A stretch of DNA of 64,000 bases from Burkholderiales bacterium (GCA_025352105.1 JANXUB010000045.1:1-64000); one strand, 5' to 3'; counted from the stretch's first letter, positions 48,651 to 58,575 are shown. A program made the numbers and translations. The notes: generated by a model from the sequence alone, not told the origin.

Positions 48651-49327
48651 CGGCGATGGGCGTACGACCCAAGCTCACGCTGTTCGATCTCGACAACACG
48701 CTGATGAGTGGTGACAGCGATGTGTTGTGGTGCAACTTCCTGATTCAGCGCCGCGTGCTCGACAGTGATTCGTTTTCAGCGAGAAACGCAGAAATGGATG
48801 CGCGCTACCGGGCGGGAACCGTATCCGCGCAGGCGTTTAGTGAGTTCTACGTGAGCACGCTTGCAGGATGTACTCCTGACGCCTGGGAGTCGTTGCGACA
48901 AGACTTTCTTGCCAGCGAAATCATCCCGCGCGTCCCGTTTGTAGCGCAAGCACTCGTGCAGCACCACCTCAAGCAAGGCGATCTGGTCGTCATGACGACC
49001 GCCACCAATCGTTTCATCACCGAACTGACGGCACGCCACATCAACATTGAACATTTGATCGCAACCGAGCCCGAACTGCTCGACGGAATATTCACCGGAC
49101 GTACGCAAGGCACGCTCAACATGCGCGAAGGCAAGGTGATTCGACTCCACGCATGGCTCGCGGCCCGCGGCGCGCTGCTGACGGACTACATGAGCACCGC
49201 CTATAGCGATTCCATCAACGATCTACCGTTGTTACAGGCAGTCAACACGCCGGTGGTGGTCGATCCCGACTACCAGCTCGCGGCATGGGCCAGCGAGCAC
49301 GGACACCTGAGTCTGTCGCTGCGCTAG
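48647..49327 (+). CDS. HAD-IB family hydrolase (phosphoserine-phosphatase-like)
   Basis: LTLFDLDNTLMSGDSDVLW, VVMTTATNRFITE, AYSDSINDLPLL; ATGA overlap with the ALDH gene. Confidence 0.88.
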   Translation: MTAMGVRPKLTLFDLDNTLMSGDSDVLWCNFLIQRRVLDSDSFSARNAEMDARYRAGTVSAQAFSEFYVSTLAGCTPDAWESLRQDFLASEIIPRVPFVAQALVQHHLKQGDLVVMTTATNRFITELTARHINIEHLIATEPELLDGIFTGRTQGTLNMREGKVIRLHAWLAARGALLTDYMSTAYSDSINDLPLLQAVNTPVVVDPDYQLAAWASEHGHLSLSLR

Positions 49328-49447
49328 CAAACACCGAGAACCGGGAAAGCCGCTTCGGGACTTCGCGACGCAAAGGCAAAAAGAAGGAAAATCCGGACAC
49401 TGCAGAATCACTTTGCAAACACTGCGAAGACAAAGTACCGGATATCA

Positions 49448-51187
49448 ATGGATCCCAGCGAATCGCTGATCGCCGCCGAGCTTGATCGTGCGCTCGAGAG
49501 CCGCACCTTTGCCCGCTCTGCGCGCGCTCGTGATTTGCTTCGCTACCTGATCGACAGCAAACGCTCCGGTCACGCCGGGCGGCTCAAGGAAAGCGCCATT
49601 GCGCTCGACGTATTCAACCGAGACGCTGCGACCTATGACTCGGCCATCGACGGTATCGTGCGCGTCTCGGTAAATCGCTTGCGCGAATTGCTTGATCGGT
49701 ACTACGCCGACGAAGGCCGCAACAGTGGACTTCGATTTGAGATTCAGCGTGGTGGCTACACGCCGATCATCCGGCGATCAACGCCAGCGGGCCTGCCCGA
49801 TCTTCCGCGAATTGCCGTGCTGCCACTCGCCAATTTCACGGGCGATGCCAACAACGAAGCGCTGTGCGACGGCTTGACCGAAGACGTCATCGATGCGATG
49901 ACGCGGGTGCCGGACGTTCGCGTGATTGCACGCACCTCCAGTTTTCGCTTCAAAGGCGTGGCTCTGGATGTGCGCCATATCGCGAGCGAGCTGTCGGTTG
50001 ATGCGCTGCTTGAAGGCAGCGTACAAATTGTTGCTGATCGGCTTCGGGTGACGGCGCAGCTCATTCTCGGTAGCGATGGCACGCACCTGTGGAGCCACGC
50101 GTTCACGTTCGCGAGCAGCGAGCGTCGTGAATTGCAGGATGCGCTGATCGACATCATGCTGCGCTCGCTAAAGCCCGGTGTGCCAGTACTGGCCGCCGTC
50201 CCCACGTCGGCACCGTCAATCAGCCCGCAAGCGCAAAGCCTCATCGATCAGGCGCGCGGCCTCAACGTTACGCAGATGCCGGAAAATTTGACCTACGCTG
50301 AAACGCTGGCGCAACGTGCGACGGAGCTCGCCCCGGAGCATGCCGACGCGTGGTTCGTGCTGGCGATGGTGCGCTATTCGCGTCGCTCTGCGTTTACCAG
50401 CGTGGCAGCGCATGAAGGTGCTAGCTCGGCTACCAACGCACTGCAACTCGCGCTCGCGCTTGACCCTGACAATGCGCAGGCGATATCGCTCTCTGCATAC
50501 CTGCTCATCACCGAGTCGCTGCAATGGACTGAGGCGTTGCAGCGTGCTCAAAGAGCCGTTTCGTTGGCTCCAAATCATGCGGGCGTGAATGGTCGGCTGG
50601 CGTTTATACAGCTCTGTTTTGGTCAGTTTGCTGCATCCGTGCAAACCTACGCTCATGTTTTTTCGCTGGATCCGCTGGCACCGCCCGCGCGTTACCACTA
50701 CGCGCTGGCGCTAGCAGCTTCCGGGCGCACCGTTGATGCGCTACGTTGCATTGAAGACGGACGGAAACTGCTCGGTGATTCGCCGTTGCTTCAGGAAACG
50801 CTCTGCTCGATTCTGGAAATGTCGGGGGACATCAACGCCGCTGCAAGCGTTGCTCAAAAGTCCTTGTTGCAGTATCCGGCCTCGATCAGCATCATGATGC
50901 ACGCCGCGTATGCGTTGGCTGCGCGAGGTGCGCTGGACGAGGCACGCTTGATGTGCGCCCGCTATTCGGCAGCACCGACAGCGACACTCGCTCCGCAGCA
51001 TGACGTTCGCATGTATGTCGAAAGTGGTGGGCCAGACTCGGACGCTTTTTTTTCGCATGCGATGGCCGTAGCGAGCGATCATGAGCCACAAGTCATGTTG
51101 CTGCCCGCTTTGCCTATCTTTAAAAAGTATCATCGTGACGCGCGCTGGCAAGCTTTGCTTGAAAAGCTCAAGTTCCCGCGACCCTAG
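49448..51187 (+). CDS. TolB/FlgO-like N-terminal domain plus TPR protein
   Basis: 'RIAVLPLANFTGDANNEALCDGLTEDVIDAMTRVPDVRVIARTSSFRFKG' and several TPR-like helices. Confidence 0.75.
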   Translation: MDPSESLIAAELDRALESRTFARSARARDLLRYLIDSKRSGHAGRLKESAIALDVFNRDAATYDSAIDGIVRVSVNRLRELLDRYYADEGRNSGLRFEIQRGGYTPIIRRSTPAGLPDLPRIAVLPLANFTGDANNEALCDGLTEDVIDAMTRVPDVRVIARTSSFRFKGVALDVRHIASELSVDALLEGSVQIVADRLRVTAQLILGSDGTHLWSHAFTFASSERRELQDALIDIMLRSLKPGVPVLAAVPTSAPSISPQAQSLIDQARGLNVTQMPENLTYAETLAQRATELAPEHADAWFVLAMVRYSRRSAFTSVAAHEGASSATNALQLALALDPDNAQAISLSAYLLITESLQWTEALQRAQRAVSLAPNHAGVNGRLAFIQLCFGQFAASVQTYAHVFSLDPLAPPARYHYALALAASGRTVDALRCIEDGRKLLGDSPLLQETLCSILEMSGDINAAASVAQKSLLQYPASISIMMHAAYALAARGALDEARLMCARYSAAPTATLAPQHDVRMYVESGGPDSDAFFSHAMAVASDHEPQVMLLPALPIFKKYHRDARWQALLEKLKFPRP

Positions 51188-51218
51188 CGCGCCACTTACC
51201 GTCATCACGTATCGCCCT

Positions 51219-52370
51219 ATGCTCGCCAACCGCCTCGCTCACATCGAACCCTTCCACGTCATGGAGATCGCCTCGCATGCGCGTGCGCTTGAGGCGCAGG
51301 GCCGCGACATCATTCATATGGAAATCGGCGAGCCGGACTTTCCGACGCCGCAGCCAGTCATCGATGCCGCGCAGGCGATGCTCGCCAGCGGACAGATTTA
51401 CTACACCAGCGCGCTGGGCATTCGCCCGCTGCGTGAGGCGATCAGCGGGCACTACAAACGCATTCACGGGCTCGACATCGCGCCGGAGCGCATCATCGTG
51501 ACAGCGGGTGGATCGGCGGCGCTGCTGCTGACCTGTGCGCTGATCGTCAATCGCGATGACGAGATTCTGCTGACCGATCCATCGTACCCTTGCAATCGCC
51601 ATTTTGTGCGCGTGATGGAAGGTGTGCCGAAGACGATTGCGTCGGGACCCAACGAGCGGTATCAGTTCACAGCGGAACAGATCGATCACGCATGGGGTGC
51701 GAAGACCAAAGGTGTACTGGTTGCAAGCCCGTCCAACCCGACGGGCACCAGCTTGCGTGAAGGCGAGCTCAAACGCATCGTCGATTGCGTCGCGGCGCAT
51801 GGTGGCGCGCTGATTTCGGACGAAACGTATTCCGGTCTGAACTACGGTCGGAAACCAGAAACAGTTCTGGCCCACACCGAAGACGCGTTCTCGGTGAACA
51901 GTTTTTCCAAATATTTCAACATGACCGGCTGGCGACTCGGCTGGCTGGTCGCGCCAGAGCGCCACGTCCGCGATCTCGAAAAACTGGCGCAGAACCTCTA
52001 CATTTCGCCTGCGGCGTTGTCGCAGCATGCGGCCCTCGCCTGTTTCACTGACGTCGGCTATGCGATTGCCGAAGCGCGCCGAGCTGAATTTGAAGCACGC
52101 CGAAATTATTTCGCCCATGCGTTAACGAGCATGGGCTTCAAAATTCCGATCCTACCCGACGGTGGATTTTTCGTCTATGCCGACGTGAGTTCGTTCACGA
52201 CGGACAGCGAGGCGTTCGCCAACGAAATCCTCGACAAAACCGGTGTCGCCTTCGCGCCCGGCATCGATTTCGGCGAATACCGTTCACGCGAACATGTGCG
52301 CATGGCCTATGCCGTGAATATGGCGAAATTGCAGGAAGGCGTGCGGCGGCTGGCTGCGGTGCTTGCGTAG
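51219..52370 (+). CDS. Pyridoxal-phosphate aminotransferase, class I/II
   Basis: HMEIGEPDFPTPQPVIDAA, ASPSNPTGTSL, SFSKYFNMTGWRLGWLVAP; start moved to 51219. Confidence 0.92.
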   Translation: MLANRLAHIEPFHVMEIASHARALEAQGRDIIHMEIGEPDFPTPQPVIDAAQAMLASGQIYYTSALGIRPLREAISGHYKRIHGLDIAPERIIVTAGGSAALLLTCALIVNRDDEILLTDPSYPCNRHFVRVMEGVPKTIASGPNERYQFTAEQIDHAWGAKTKGVLVASPSNPTGTSLREGELKRIVDCVAAHGGALISDETYSGLNYGRKPETVLAHTEDAFSVNSFSKYFNMTGWRLGWLVAPERHVRDLEKLAQNLYISPAALSQHAALACFTDVGYAIAEARRAEFEARRNYFAHALTSMGFKIPILPDGGFFVYADVSSFTTDSEAFANEILDKTGVAFAPGIDFGEYRSREHVRMAYAVNMAKLQEGVRRLAAVLA

Positions 52371-52510
52371 CCGCGATGAAGCGCAGCGAAATCGCGGAAC
52401 CGGCGCACGTTGGAGAGGAGAGCCCTCGATTCCGCTGCGCTGCATCGAGGCTACGCGGCGAAACTGCATCACGCAAATTTGGATACAGCTTTGTCATAAG
52501 ACAACCATTT

Positions 52511-52605
52511 CAATTGGGGTAGCCGCTGAAAAATACAATTCTCGACTTTCGCCATTTCACGAGCCTATCCCAATTGCAAAAGGGCTACTACGAAAAAGCT
52601 GTATT
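52511..52605 (+). repeat. Dispersed intergenic repeat family A, copy 5 (most complete)
   Basis: CAATTGGGGTAG...CTCGACTTT...CTATCCCAATTG (12-bp ends, 1 mismatch) followed by AAAAGGGCTACTACGAAAAAGCTGTATT as in copy 1. Confidence 0.75.
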
Positions 52606-52617
52606 CCAGAAATCAAC

Positions 52618-52647
52618 AAAAAAGCGGCCCGAAAGCCGCTTTTTTTG
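52618..52647 (-). terminator. Intrinsic (possibly bidirectional) terminator of the DUF3501 gene
   Basis: AAAAAAGCGGC-ccgaaa-GCCGCTTTTTTT. Confidence 0.85.
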
Positions 52648-52661
52648 CGCCTGAAAGCGAC

Positions 52662-53273
52662 TTACTTCAGATCCGCCACCAACGCATTACGCACGGTCTG
52701 CGGAATCGGATTGATCGCCGCCTTGTAGCGCGGATGATCCACGCCGACTGCGAGACCCACGCCGTACTTAAGCGCCGCCTTCATTTCCTTGGTCAGTTCG
52801 AAGCGCAGGAAGTGAACCGACGACGTTTTGTAATCGTTTTCGCGATCCTGATCTTCGTCGGCGATTGAATACAGCTTGGAGCTGCCTTCGACCTGAATCC
52901 AGATGCGGTCTTCGATGCCGATCAACTGCGCCAGTTGCCGCTTGCGCTCGACCTCGTCGGTGTATTCGAGCATCATCGTGGCTTTGAGGTTGCTTCCGTC
53001 CGGGATCAACGGCAAATATGCGTCGAGCTCGTTTTGCACGTTATCGCCAGCGTCAGCGCCTTCGACTTCGCTGTCTTCACGAAGCATTTCCTGAATCTGA
53101 TAGCGAACCGTCATTTCGTCTTCGAATTGCAGCGCAAGATGATTGCCCAGATGAACTGTGCGATTTTTTTTGTGCGCCATCACCTCTGGTCGAAAGGTGG
53201 GACGACGCTTTGTATATTCTTCAAGCGACCAAAGATTAGCCCGTGTCAGTACAGGCGTTGACTTCTTAGCCAT
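52662..53273 (-). CDS. DUF3501 family protein
   Basis: SLEEYTKRRPTFRPEVMAHKKNRTVHLGNHLALQFEDEMTVRYQIQEMLR..LIPDGSNLKATMMLEYTDEVERKRQLAQLIGIED; start moved to 53273. Confidence 0.85.
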   Translation of the reverse strand: MAKKSTPVLTRANLWSLEEYTKRRPTFRPEVMAHKKNRTVHLGNHLALQFEDEMTVRYQIQEMLREDSEVEGADAGDNVQNELDAYLPLIPDGSNLKATMMLEYTDEVERKRQLAQLIGIEDRIWIQVEGSSKLYSIADEDQDRENDYKTSSVHFLRFELTKEMKAALKYGVGLAVGVDHPRYKAAINPIPQTVRNALVADLK

Positions 53274-53615
53274 AATCCAATCCGTAGGTAGTCGATACAT
53301 CTCAATCGGCGGGCGATTTCTGGTGGCACCCTGCGCGAAATACCGAATCCGATGCTGCGCGATGCTTGGAAACCTAATTAAATTAAGCCTCGGCACCCTT
53401 TCTCCTGCGCGCACCGTTATGTACGGTAGACCATGATTTTAGGTCGGCGGTTCCAAAAAAGCCAGTGCTCCAAGTCGGAGAAACTCAGTAAATCGCTCTA
53501 ATGCGGATCATTCCCGACGAGTTTGCACCAAATTTGAGCGCAAAAAAAACGGTCCCAGTAAGCAAGCGCTCACCGGGGAAACCCTAACAGCAGGGGACGT
53601 ACGACGTCGAGGCCG

Positions 53616-55202
53616 TTAAATCTCTTCGTACAACGGCAAGGTCAAAAATTCTTCAAAAGAATCTTTGGTCGCCATATCGGCAAAGATCACCGCCGCGCGA
53701 TCAAATTTGCCGTCGAAGCCGCCCGCCTTGATCTTGGCAAGCTCCTCCGGAACCATCGCCTTGACCATGTCGGCGGTTACCTTGCGACCATCGTCGAGCA
53801 CGCCTTTGGGCGTACGAATCCATTGCCACACCTGCGAGCGCGAGATTTCGGCAGTTGCCGCGTCTTCCATCAGATTGTGAATCGGCACGCAACCGTTGCC
53901 CGCAAGCCAGGCACCAAGGTAGTGAATACCAACGTTGATATTCATGCGCAAACCGAATTCCGTAATCGGCGCTTCCGGCTTGAAGTCGAGCAGGTTTGCG
54001 GCTGTGACCTTGACATCCGGACGCTGTTTTTCCCACTGGTTCGGCTTGTCGCCCAGCACATCCACAAACTCTTTCATCGACGCCTCGACGAGGCCCGGAT
54101 GCGCGACCCAGCCGCCATCGTAGCCATCGGTCGCGTCGCGCTTCTTGTCGGCAATGATGCCGCCCATGGCGATGGCGTTTTTCTCGGGATCGTTCTTGAT
54201 AGGAATCAGCGCGCTCATGCCACCAATGGCTGGCGCACCGCGACGATGGCAGGTTTCCAGCAGCAGCAATGCGTACGAACGCATGAACGGCGCGGTCATC
54301 GTGACCTTGGCGCGATCGGCAAGGCAGAAGCTCTTGTCCAGCTTGAATTTCTTGATGCACGAGAAGATGTAATCCCAACGACCGGCGTTCAAACCCGCGC
54401 TGTGCTCGCGCAATTCGTAAAGCATCTCTTCCATCTCAAACGCGGCGTTGATCGTCTCGACCAGCACCGTCGCCTTGATCGTGCCCTGAGGCAAGCCCAG
54501 CTCGTTCTGCGTCATCACAAAGACGTCGTTCCACAAGCGCGCTTCAAGGTGCGACTCAAGCTTCGGCAGATAGAAGAACGGGCCGTAGCCGCGCGCGATT
54601 TGTTCTTTCGCGTTGTGAAACATAAACAGGGCGAAATCGAAGATGCCGCCGTGAACGCGCTTGCCATCAATCAGCACATGCTTCTCTTCAAGGTGCCAAC
54701 CGCGCGGACGTACTTGCAGCGTGGCGATCTTGTCGTTCAACTTGTAGAGCTTGCCTTTTTGCTCGAGCGTGAGCGTGCGGCGAATCGCCTTGCCGAGGTT
54801 GATCTGGCCCTGAATCTGGTTATCCCACGATGGCGAATTCGAATCTTCGAAATCGGTCATGTAGCTGTCCGCGCCGGAATTGAACGCGTTGATCACCATC
54901 TTGGCGTCGACCGGTCCGGTGATTTCCACGCGGCGGCATTCGAGCGCTTTTGGAAGCGGCGCGATTTTCCATGACGCGTCGTCGCGAATGTGTTTCGTCT
55001 CGGCGAGAAAATCGAGCTTTTCACCCGCGTCCAGACGCTTGGCCAGCACGACACGCGCCGCCAGCAGTTTCTGACGACGCGGCTCAAATGCGCGATGCAG
55101 CTTGGCGACCAGCTCCATCGCTTCTGGCGTCAGGATGGTGGCGAAGTCAGCGGAAATGGGGGCATTGATCTCGATGCCGGGGCCGTAGATAGGAGTTGTC
55201 AT
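53616..55202 (-). CDS. aceB: Malate synthase A
   Basis: DFEDSNSPSWDNQIQGQINL, GPFFYLPKLESHLEARLWNDVF, GRWDYIFSCIKKF, DGGWVAHPGLVE. Confidence 0.96.
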   Translation of the reverse strand: MTTPIYGPGIEINAPISADFATILTPEAMELVAKLHRAFEPRRQKLLAARVVLAKRLDAGEKLDFLAETKHIRDDASWKIAPLPKALECRRVEITGPVDAKMVINAFNSGADSYMTDFEDSNSPSWDNQIQGQINLGKAIRRTLTLEQKGKLYKLNDKIATLQVRPRGWHLEEKHVLIDGKRVHGGIFDFALFMFHNAKEQIARGYGPFFYLPKLESHLEARLWNDVFVMTQNELGLPQGTIKATVLVETINAAFEMEEMLYELREHSAGLNAGRWDYIFSCIKKFKLDKSFCLADRAKVTMTAPFMRSYALLLLETCHRRGAPAIGGMSALIPIKNDPEKNAIAMGGIIADKKRDATDGYDGGWVAHPGLVEASMKEFVDVLGDKPNQWEKQRPDVKVTAANLLDFKPEAPITEFGLRMNINVGIHYLGAWLAGNGCVPIHNLMEDAATAEISRSQVWQWIRTPKGVLDDGRKVTADMVKAMVPEELAKIKAGGFDGKFDRAAVIFADMATKDSFEEFLTLPLYEEI

Positions 55203-55408
55203 AGTTGCAGGATAGTTTTGAGCTGTGGTTTATGTGTGTACCGGCAGCAAGGGCGATGCCAAAGTGGCGAGTGCCAATGCTGTCGGGTAGCAGGAAAATG
55301 GTTTTGCGGGGAAAGTCTGCTGCCGAGCGTCGGATCGCGACGTCGGGACTGGATCAGCTTCTATTGCGGTGCACAAATTTTAGCGCGCCGCGGATTTGCA
55401 GGGCCTAC

Positions 55409-56308
55409 CTACTCCGGCGTCGCAGCCACTTCATCGGCGCGGGCGCGCGCAGCCGTACGTCGGCCTTCGTTGAGCACGTAAAGCCCGCTGGCCAGAATTA
55501 CCAGCATGCCCAAAAGCGTAAATCCATCGGGTAAATTGTCGTAAACCAGCCAGCCGTAAAACGTGGCGATCAGCAGCTGCACGTACATAAAAGGGGCCAG
55601 CGTCGAGGCGTCGGCGATGGAGTAGGCCTTGATCATGCACCAATGTCCGAACATGCCAAAAAGACCCAGAAACGGCAGGATGAGCCATTCGGACACATTG
55701 ATAGGCATTCGTGCCACCGTCGGCGCGACGACCGTTAGCGCCAACGCTCCAATCGCGTTGGCGTGAAACAAAAGCACCAACGAATCGGCCTCGTCCGCCA
55801 CCTTGCGCGTCAACACGAGATACAGCGAATAAAAAGCAGCCGAGCTGAGCGCCGCAATCGCGCCAATGCCCGTGTGCGTCAACCCGGGACGCAAGGCGAT
55901 GAGCACGCCAATAAAGCCGATGCCGAGCGCGATCCAGTGCGTGCGCTGCGGCTTTTCTCCGAGCAGAAACGCAGAAAAAACCACGACCATCGTCGGTCCG
56001 ATGAAGGACACCGTAGCGGCCTCCACCAAGGGCAAATGGGACAGCGCGGTCCAGAAGCAGAGCGTACTGACCACGAGCGTAATGCCGCGCAAAATCTGGA
56101 TGCCAGGGCGCGGCGCGTGGGCGAATTTGAAGCCTTTAGTGACCACCAGATACCCGCCGACCAGAAGTGTCGGCACTAGATAACGCAGCCAGACGGCGGC
56201 GGTCAAAGGATAGGTGCGTGCGACCCATTTCGCCGCCGCGTCCATCGTTGCAAACAGCGTGATGCCTGCGAACAGCCAATACAGGGCGGCACGTTGACTA
56301 GGTTGCAA
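55409..56308 (-). CDS. DMT/EamA-family transporter
   Basis: Ten TM segments, 'ILRGITLVVSTLCFWTALSHLPLVEAATVSFIGPTMVVVFSAFLLGE'. Confidence 0.9.
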   Translation of the reverse strand: MQPSQRAALYWLFAGITLFATMDAAAKWVARTYPLTAAVWLRYLVPTLLVGGYLVVTKGFKFAHAPRPGIQILRGITLVVSTLCFWTALSHLPLVEAATVSFIGPTMVVVFSAFLLGEKPQRTHWIALGIGFIGVLIALRPGLTHTGIGAIAALSSAAFYSLYLVLTRKVADEADSLVLLFHANAIGALALTVVAPTVARMPINVSEWLILPFLGLFGMFGHWCMIKAYSIADASTLAPFMYVQLLIATFYGWLVYDNLPDGFTLLGMLVILASGLYVLNEGRRTAARARADEVAATPE

Positions 56309-57032
56309 GCGGCGCTTCCGGTAAATCGGGGTGTGGCTTCAACTGCCATTCTCCCAGCGTCTGTAAATGGCCTTGCGTGAGATGGAGCACGCGATCACAG
56401 CGTGCGGCCAAATCGCGGTCATGCGTGACGAGCACGAGCGACGCGTTGCGGCTGCGCGTCGCGTCCAGCAGCATCGCAAACACGCGATCACCGTTTTCCT
56501 GATCAAGGTTGCCAGTCGGCTCGTCGGCGAGCACACAGGCGGGCTCAGTAACGAGTGCGCGTGCAATGGCGACGCGCTGACGTTCGCCGCCCGAGAGCTC
56601 CGACGGCAAATGTTGCAGGCGATGCGACAGACCCACAGAGGCCAAAAGCTCGGTGGCCTTTGCATCGGCAATCGCGACCGGCGTGCGCCGAATTCGCAGC
56701 GCGAGCGCGACATTTTGCACTGCGGTCAACTCGGCCAGCAAATGATGAAATTGATAAACAAATCCTAGCGCACGGTTGCGCAGATCACCGCGCGCCGCGT
56801 CGGACATATTTGCCAGCGGATTACCCAGCAGGCTCACGCTTCCCTTGCTCGGCGAATCGAGTCCTCCGAGTAAGTGCAACAGCGTGCTCTTGCCGGAACC
56901 GGACGATCCGACGATGGCCACTGATTCGCCGCCCGTCACTGCGAACGACACATCGGTCAACACTTGGGTCGATGCCGGGCCGCTCTCATAGCGCTTGCCG
57001 AGCCCGATTGCCTCAACAATTGGCCTATTCAT
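56298..57032 (-). CDS. lolD: Lipoprotein-releasing ABC transporter ATP-binding protein
   Basis: GSSGSGKSTLLHLLGGLDSPSKGSV, LSGGERQRVAIARALVTEPACVLADEPTGNLD. Confidence 0.93.
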   Translation of the reverse strand: MNRPIVEAIGLGKRYESGPASTQVLTDVSFAVTGGESVAIVGSSGSGKSTLLHLLGGLDSPSKGSVSLLGNPLANMSDAARGDLRNRALGFVYQFHHLLAELTAVQNVALALRIRRTPVAIADAKATELLASVGLSHRLQHLPSELSGGERQRVAIARALVTEPACVLADEPTGNLDQENGDRVFAMLLDATRSRNASLVLVTHDRDLAARCDRVLHLTQGHLQTLGEWQLKPHPDLPEAPLAT

Positions 57033-58278
57033 AGCGCAGCGCCTCCGCCGGATTCACGCGGCTCGCGTGCCAGCTTGGATACAGCGTCGCGAGCAGGGAG
57101 AGACCCAGACTCATGAGCGTGATGGTTGTCACATCGCTCGTCAAAACTTTCGACGGCAACTCGGTGATCAGGTACACCGTTTTATCGATGAAGGTCACGC
57201 CAAACAACCGTTCAATCGCGCCCACGACATGATCGAGATTGAACGAAACCAAGAGCCCAAGCACGAGCCCGATCAAAGTGCCGATCACGCCAATAATGCT
57301 GCCCTGAACGATGAAAATCTGCATGATGCCGAGCGGCCTTGCGCCGAGCGTGCGCAGAATCGCAATGTCGGACTGCTTGTCGGTGACCACCATCACCAGC
57401 GTGCTGACGAGATTGAACGCTGCGACGGCCACGATCAGCGTCAGGATGATGAACATCACGCGTTTTTCCATCTGCACGGCTTTGAAAAAACTCGCATTCA
57501 TGCGCGTCCACGGCACCACTTCAATCCCCGCAGGCAGCGATTTCAGCCACTGTCCGGTCACTGCATCGGCCTGCATCAAGTCGCGCAGTTTCACGCGAAT
57601 GCCGGTGACAGTTTCGCCAAATTGATAGAGCCGCTGCGCATCAGACATGTGCACCAGCGCCACGCGGCTATCGGCCTCGATCCAGCCGATTTCGAACAAA
57701 CCGACCACAGTGAAATTTTTCAAACGCGGCACTGAACCCGCAGGCGTCACGGTCGTTTGCGTGGAGACGAGCGCCACTTTTTCACCCACACGAACCCCGA
57801 GATTTCGCGCCAGATCCACACCGAGAATCACGCCCCAGGTGCCCGGCTGCAACGAATCGAGCGTGCCGACCTTCATGTGCTTCTGGATCGTCGCAATTTG
57901 GGTTTCGTTGGCTGGATCGATGCCGCGAACGAGGGACGGCTTGCTGATTTCACCGTTGAGCCACATGCCTTCGCCCTGCACATAGGGCGCGACTGCTTCG
58001 ACCTCGGGATTGGTTTTAAGCGTCGCGGCAACGCCCTGCCAGTCGCCAAGCGGCGAATCAAAGCCCTTGACTTCCACATGCGCGGTCGCCGCCAGCATGC
58101 GCTCGCGGAGTTCGCTCTGAAACCCGTTCATCACCGAAATCACGATGATCAACGCAGCCACGCCCAGCGCAATGCCGAGCATCGAAATGAGCGAAATAAA
58201 GGAGATGAAACTGTTGCGACGCTTGGCACGTACATATCGCACGCCAAGCTCCAACTCGTAGCGGGAAAGGAGGGACAT
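57025..58278 (-). CDS. lolC: Lipoprotein-releasing ABC transporter permease
   Basis: ELELGVRYVRAKRRNSFISFISLISMLGIALGVAALIIVISVMNGFQSELRERML; 8-bp overlap with lolD. Confidence 0.93.
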   Translation of the reverse strand: MSLLSRYELELGVRYVRAKRRNSFISFISLISMLGIALGVAALIIVISVMNGFQSELRERMLAATAHVEVKGFDSPLGDWQGVAATLKTNPEVEAVAPYVQGEGMWLNGEISKPSLVRGIDPANETQIATIQKHMKVGTLDSLQPGTWGVILGVDLARNLGVRVGEKVALVSTQTTVTPAGSVPRLKNFTVVGLFEIGWIEADSRVALVHMSDAQRLYQFGETVTGIRVKLRDLMQADAVTGQWLKSLPAGIEVVPWTRMNASFFKAVQMEKRVMFIILTLIVAVAAFNLVSTLVMVVTDKQSDIAILRTLGARPLGIMQIFIVQGSIIGVIGTLIGLVLGLLVSFNLDHVVGAIERLFGVTFIDKTVYLITELPSKVLTSDVTTITLMSLGLSLLATLYPSWHASRVNPAEALRYE

Positions 58279-58575
58279 TAAATTGAATTCTACGCGTCGG
58301 AAGCAGTGCAGACTGCGCACGTTGTCGCTTTGTTCCGCCGACCAAAGCAATTCCGGCTGAACAACAATGTGGTGTCACCCCGTTGAACAAACCTTCATGC
58401 TTTCGCTGGCAAAGCCTGCGCCGTTTTGCAATCAACACGCCGCTTACAGGCATTCGCCACGAGGAGCACAACTCCGGGATTCGCGCTTTATGGTTCGCGT
58501 GCTTGACGACGTCGCCCTCACTGCATTCGCACTTTTAGGTGCTACCGATTGGCTTTTCTGATAAACGGCTTGTTT

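Noticed and set aside
51168-52118. 316-aa minus-strand ORF in the aminotransferase gene
   Set aside because: Antisense to a clear PLP aminotransferase.
53823-54974. 383-aa plus-strand ORF antisense to malate synthase
   Set aside because: aceB frame is unambiguous; ORF is compositional shadow.
53616-55202. Malate synthase as part of the phosphonate cluster (acetate from PhnA into the glyoxylate cycle)
   Set aside because: Metabolically plausible but separated by several unrelated genes and on its own transcript; no sequence evidence of a link.
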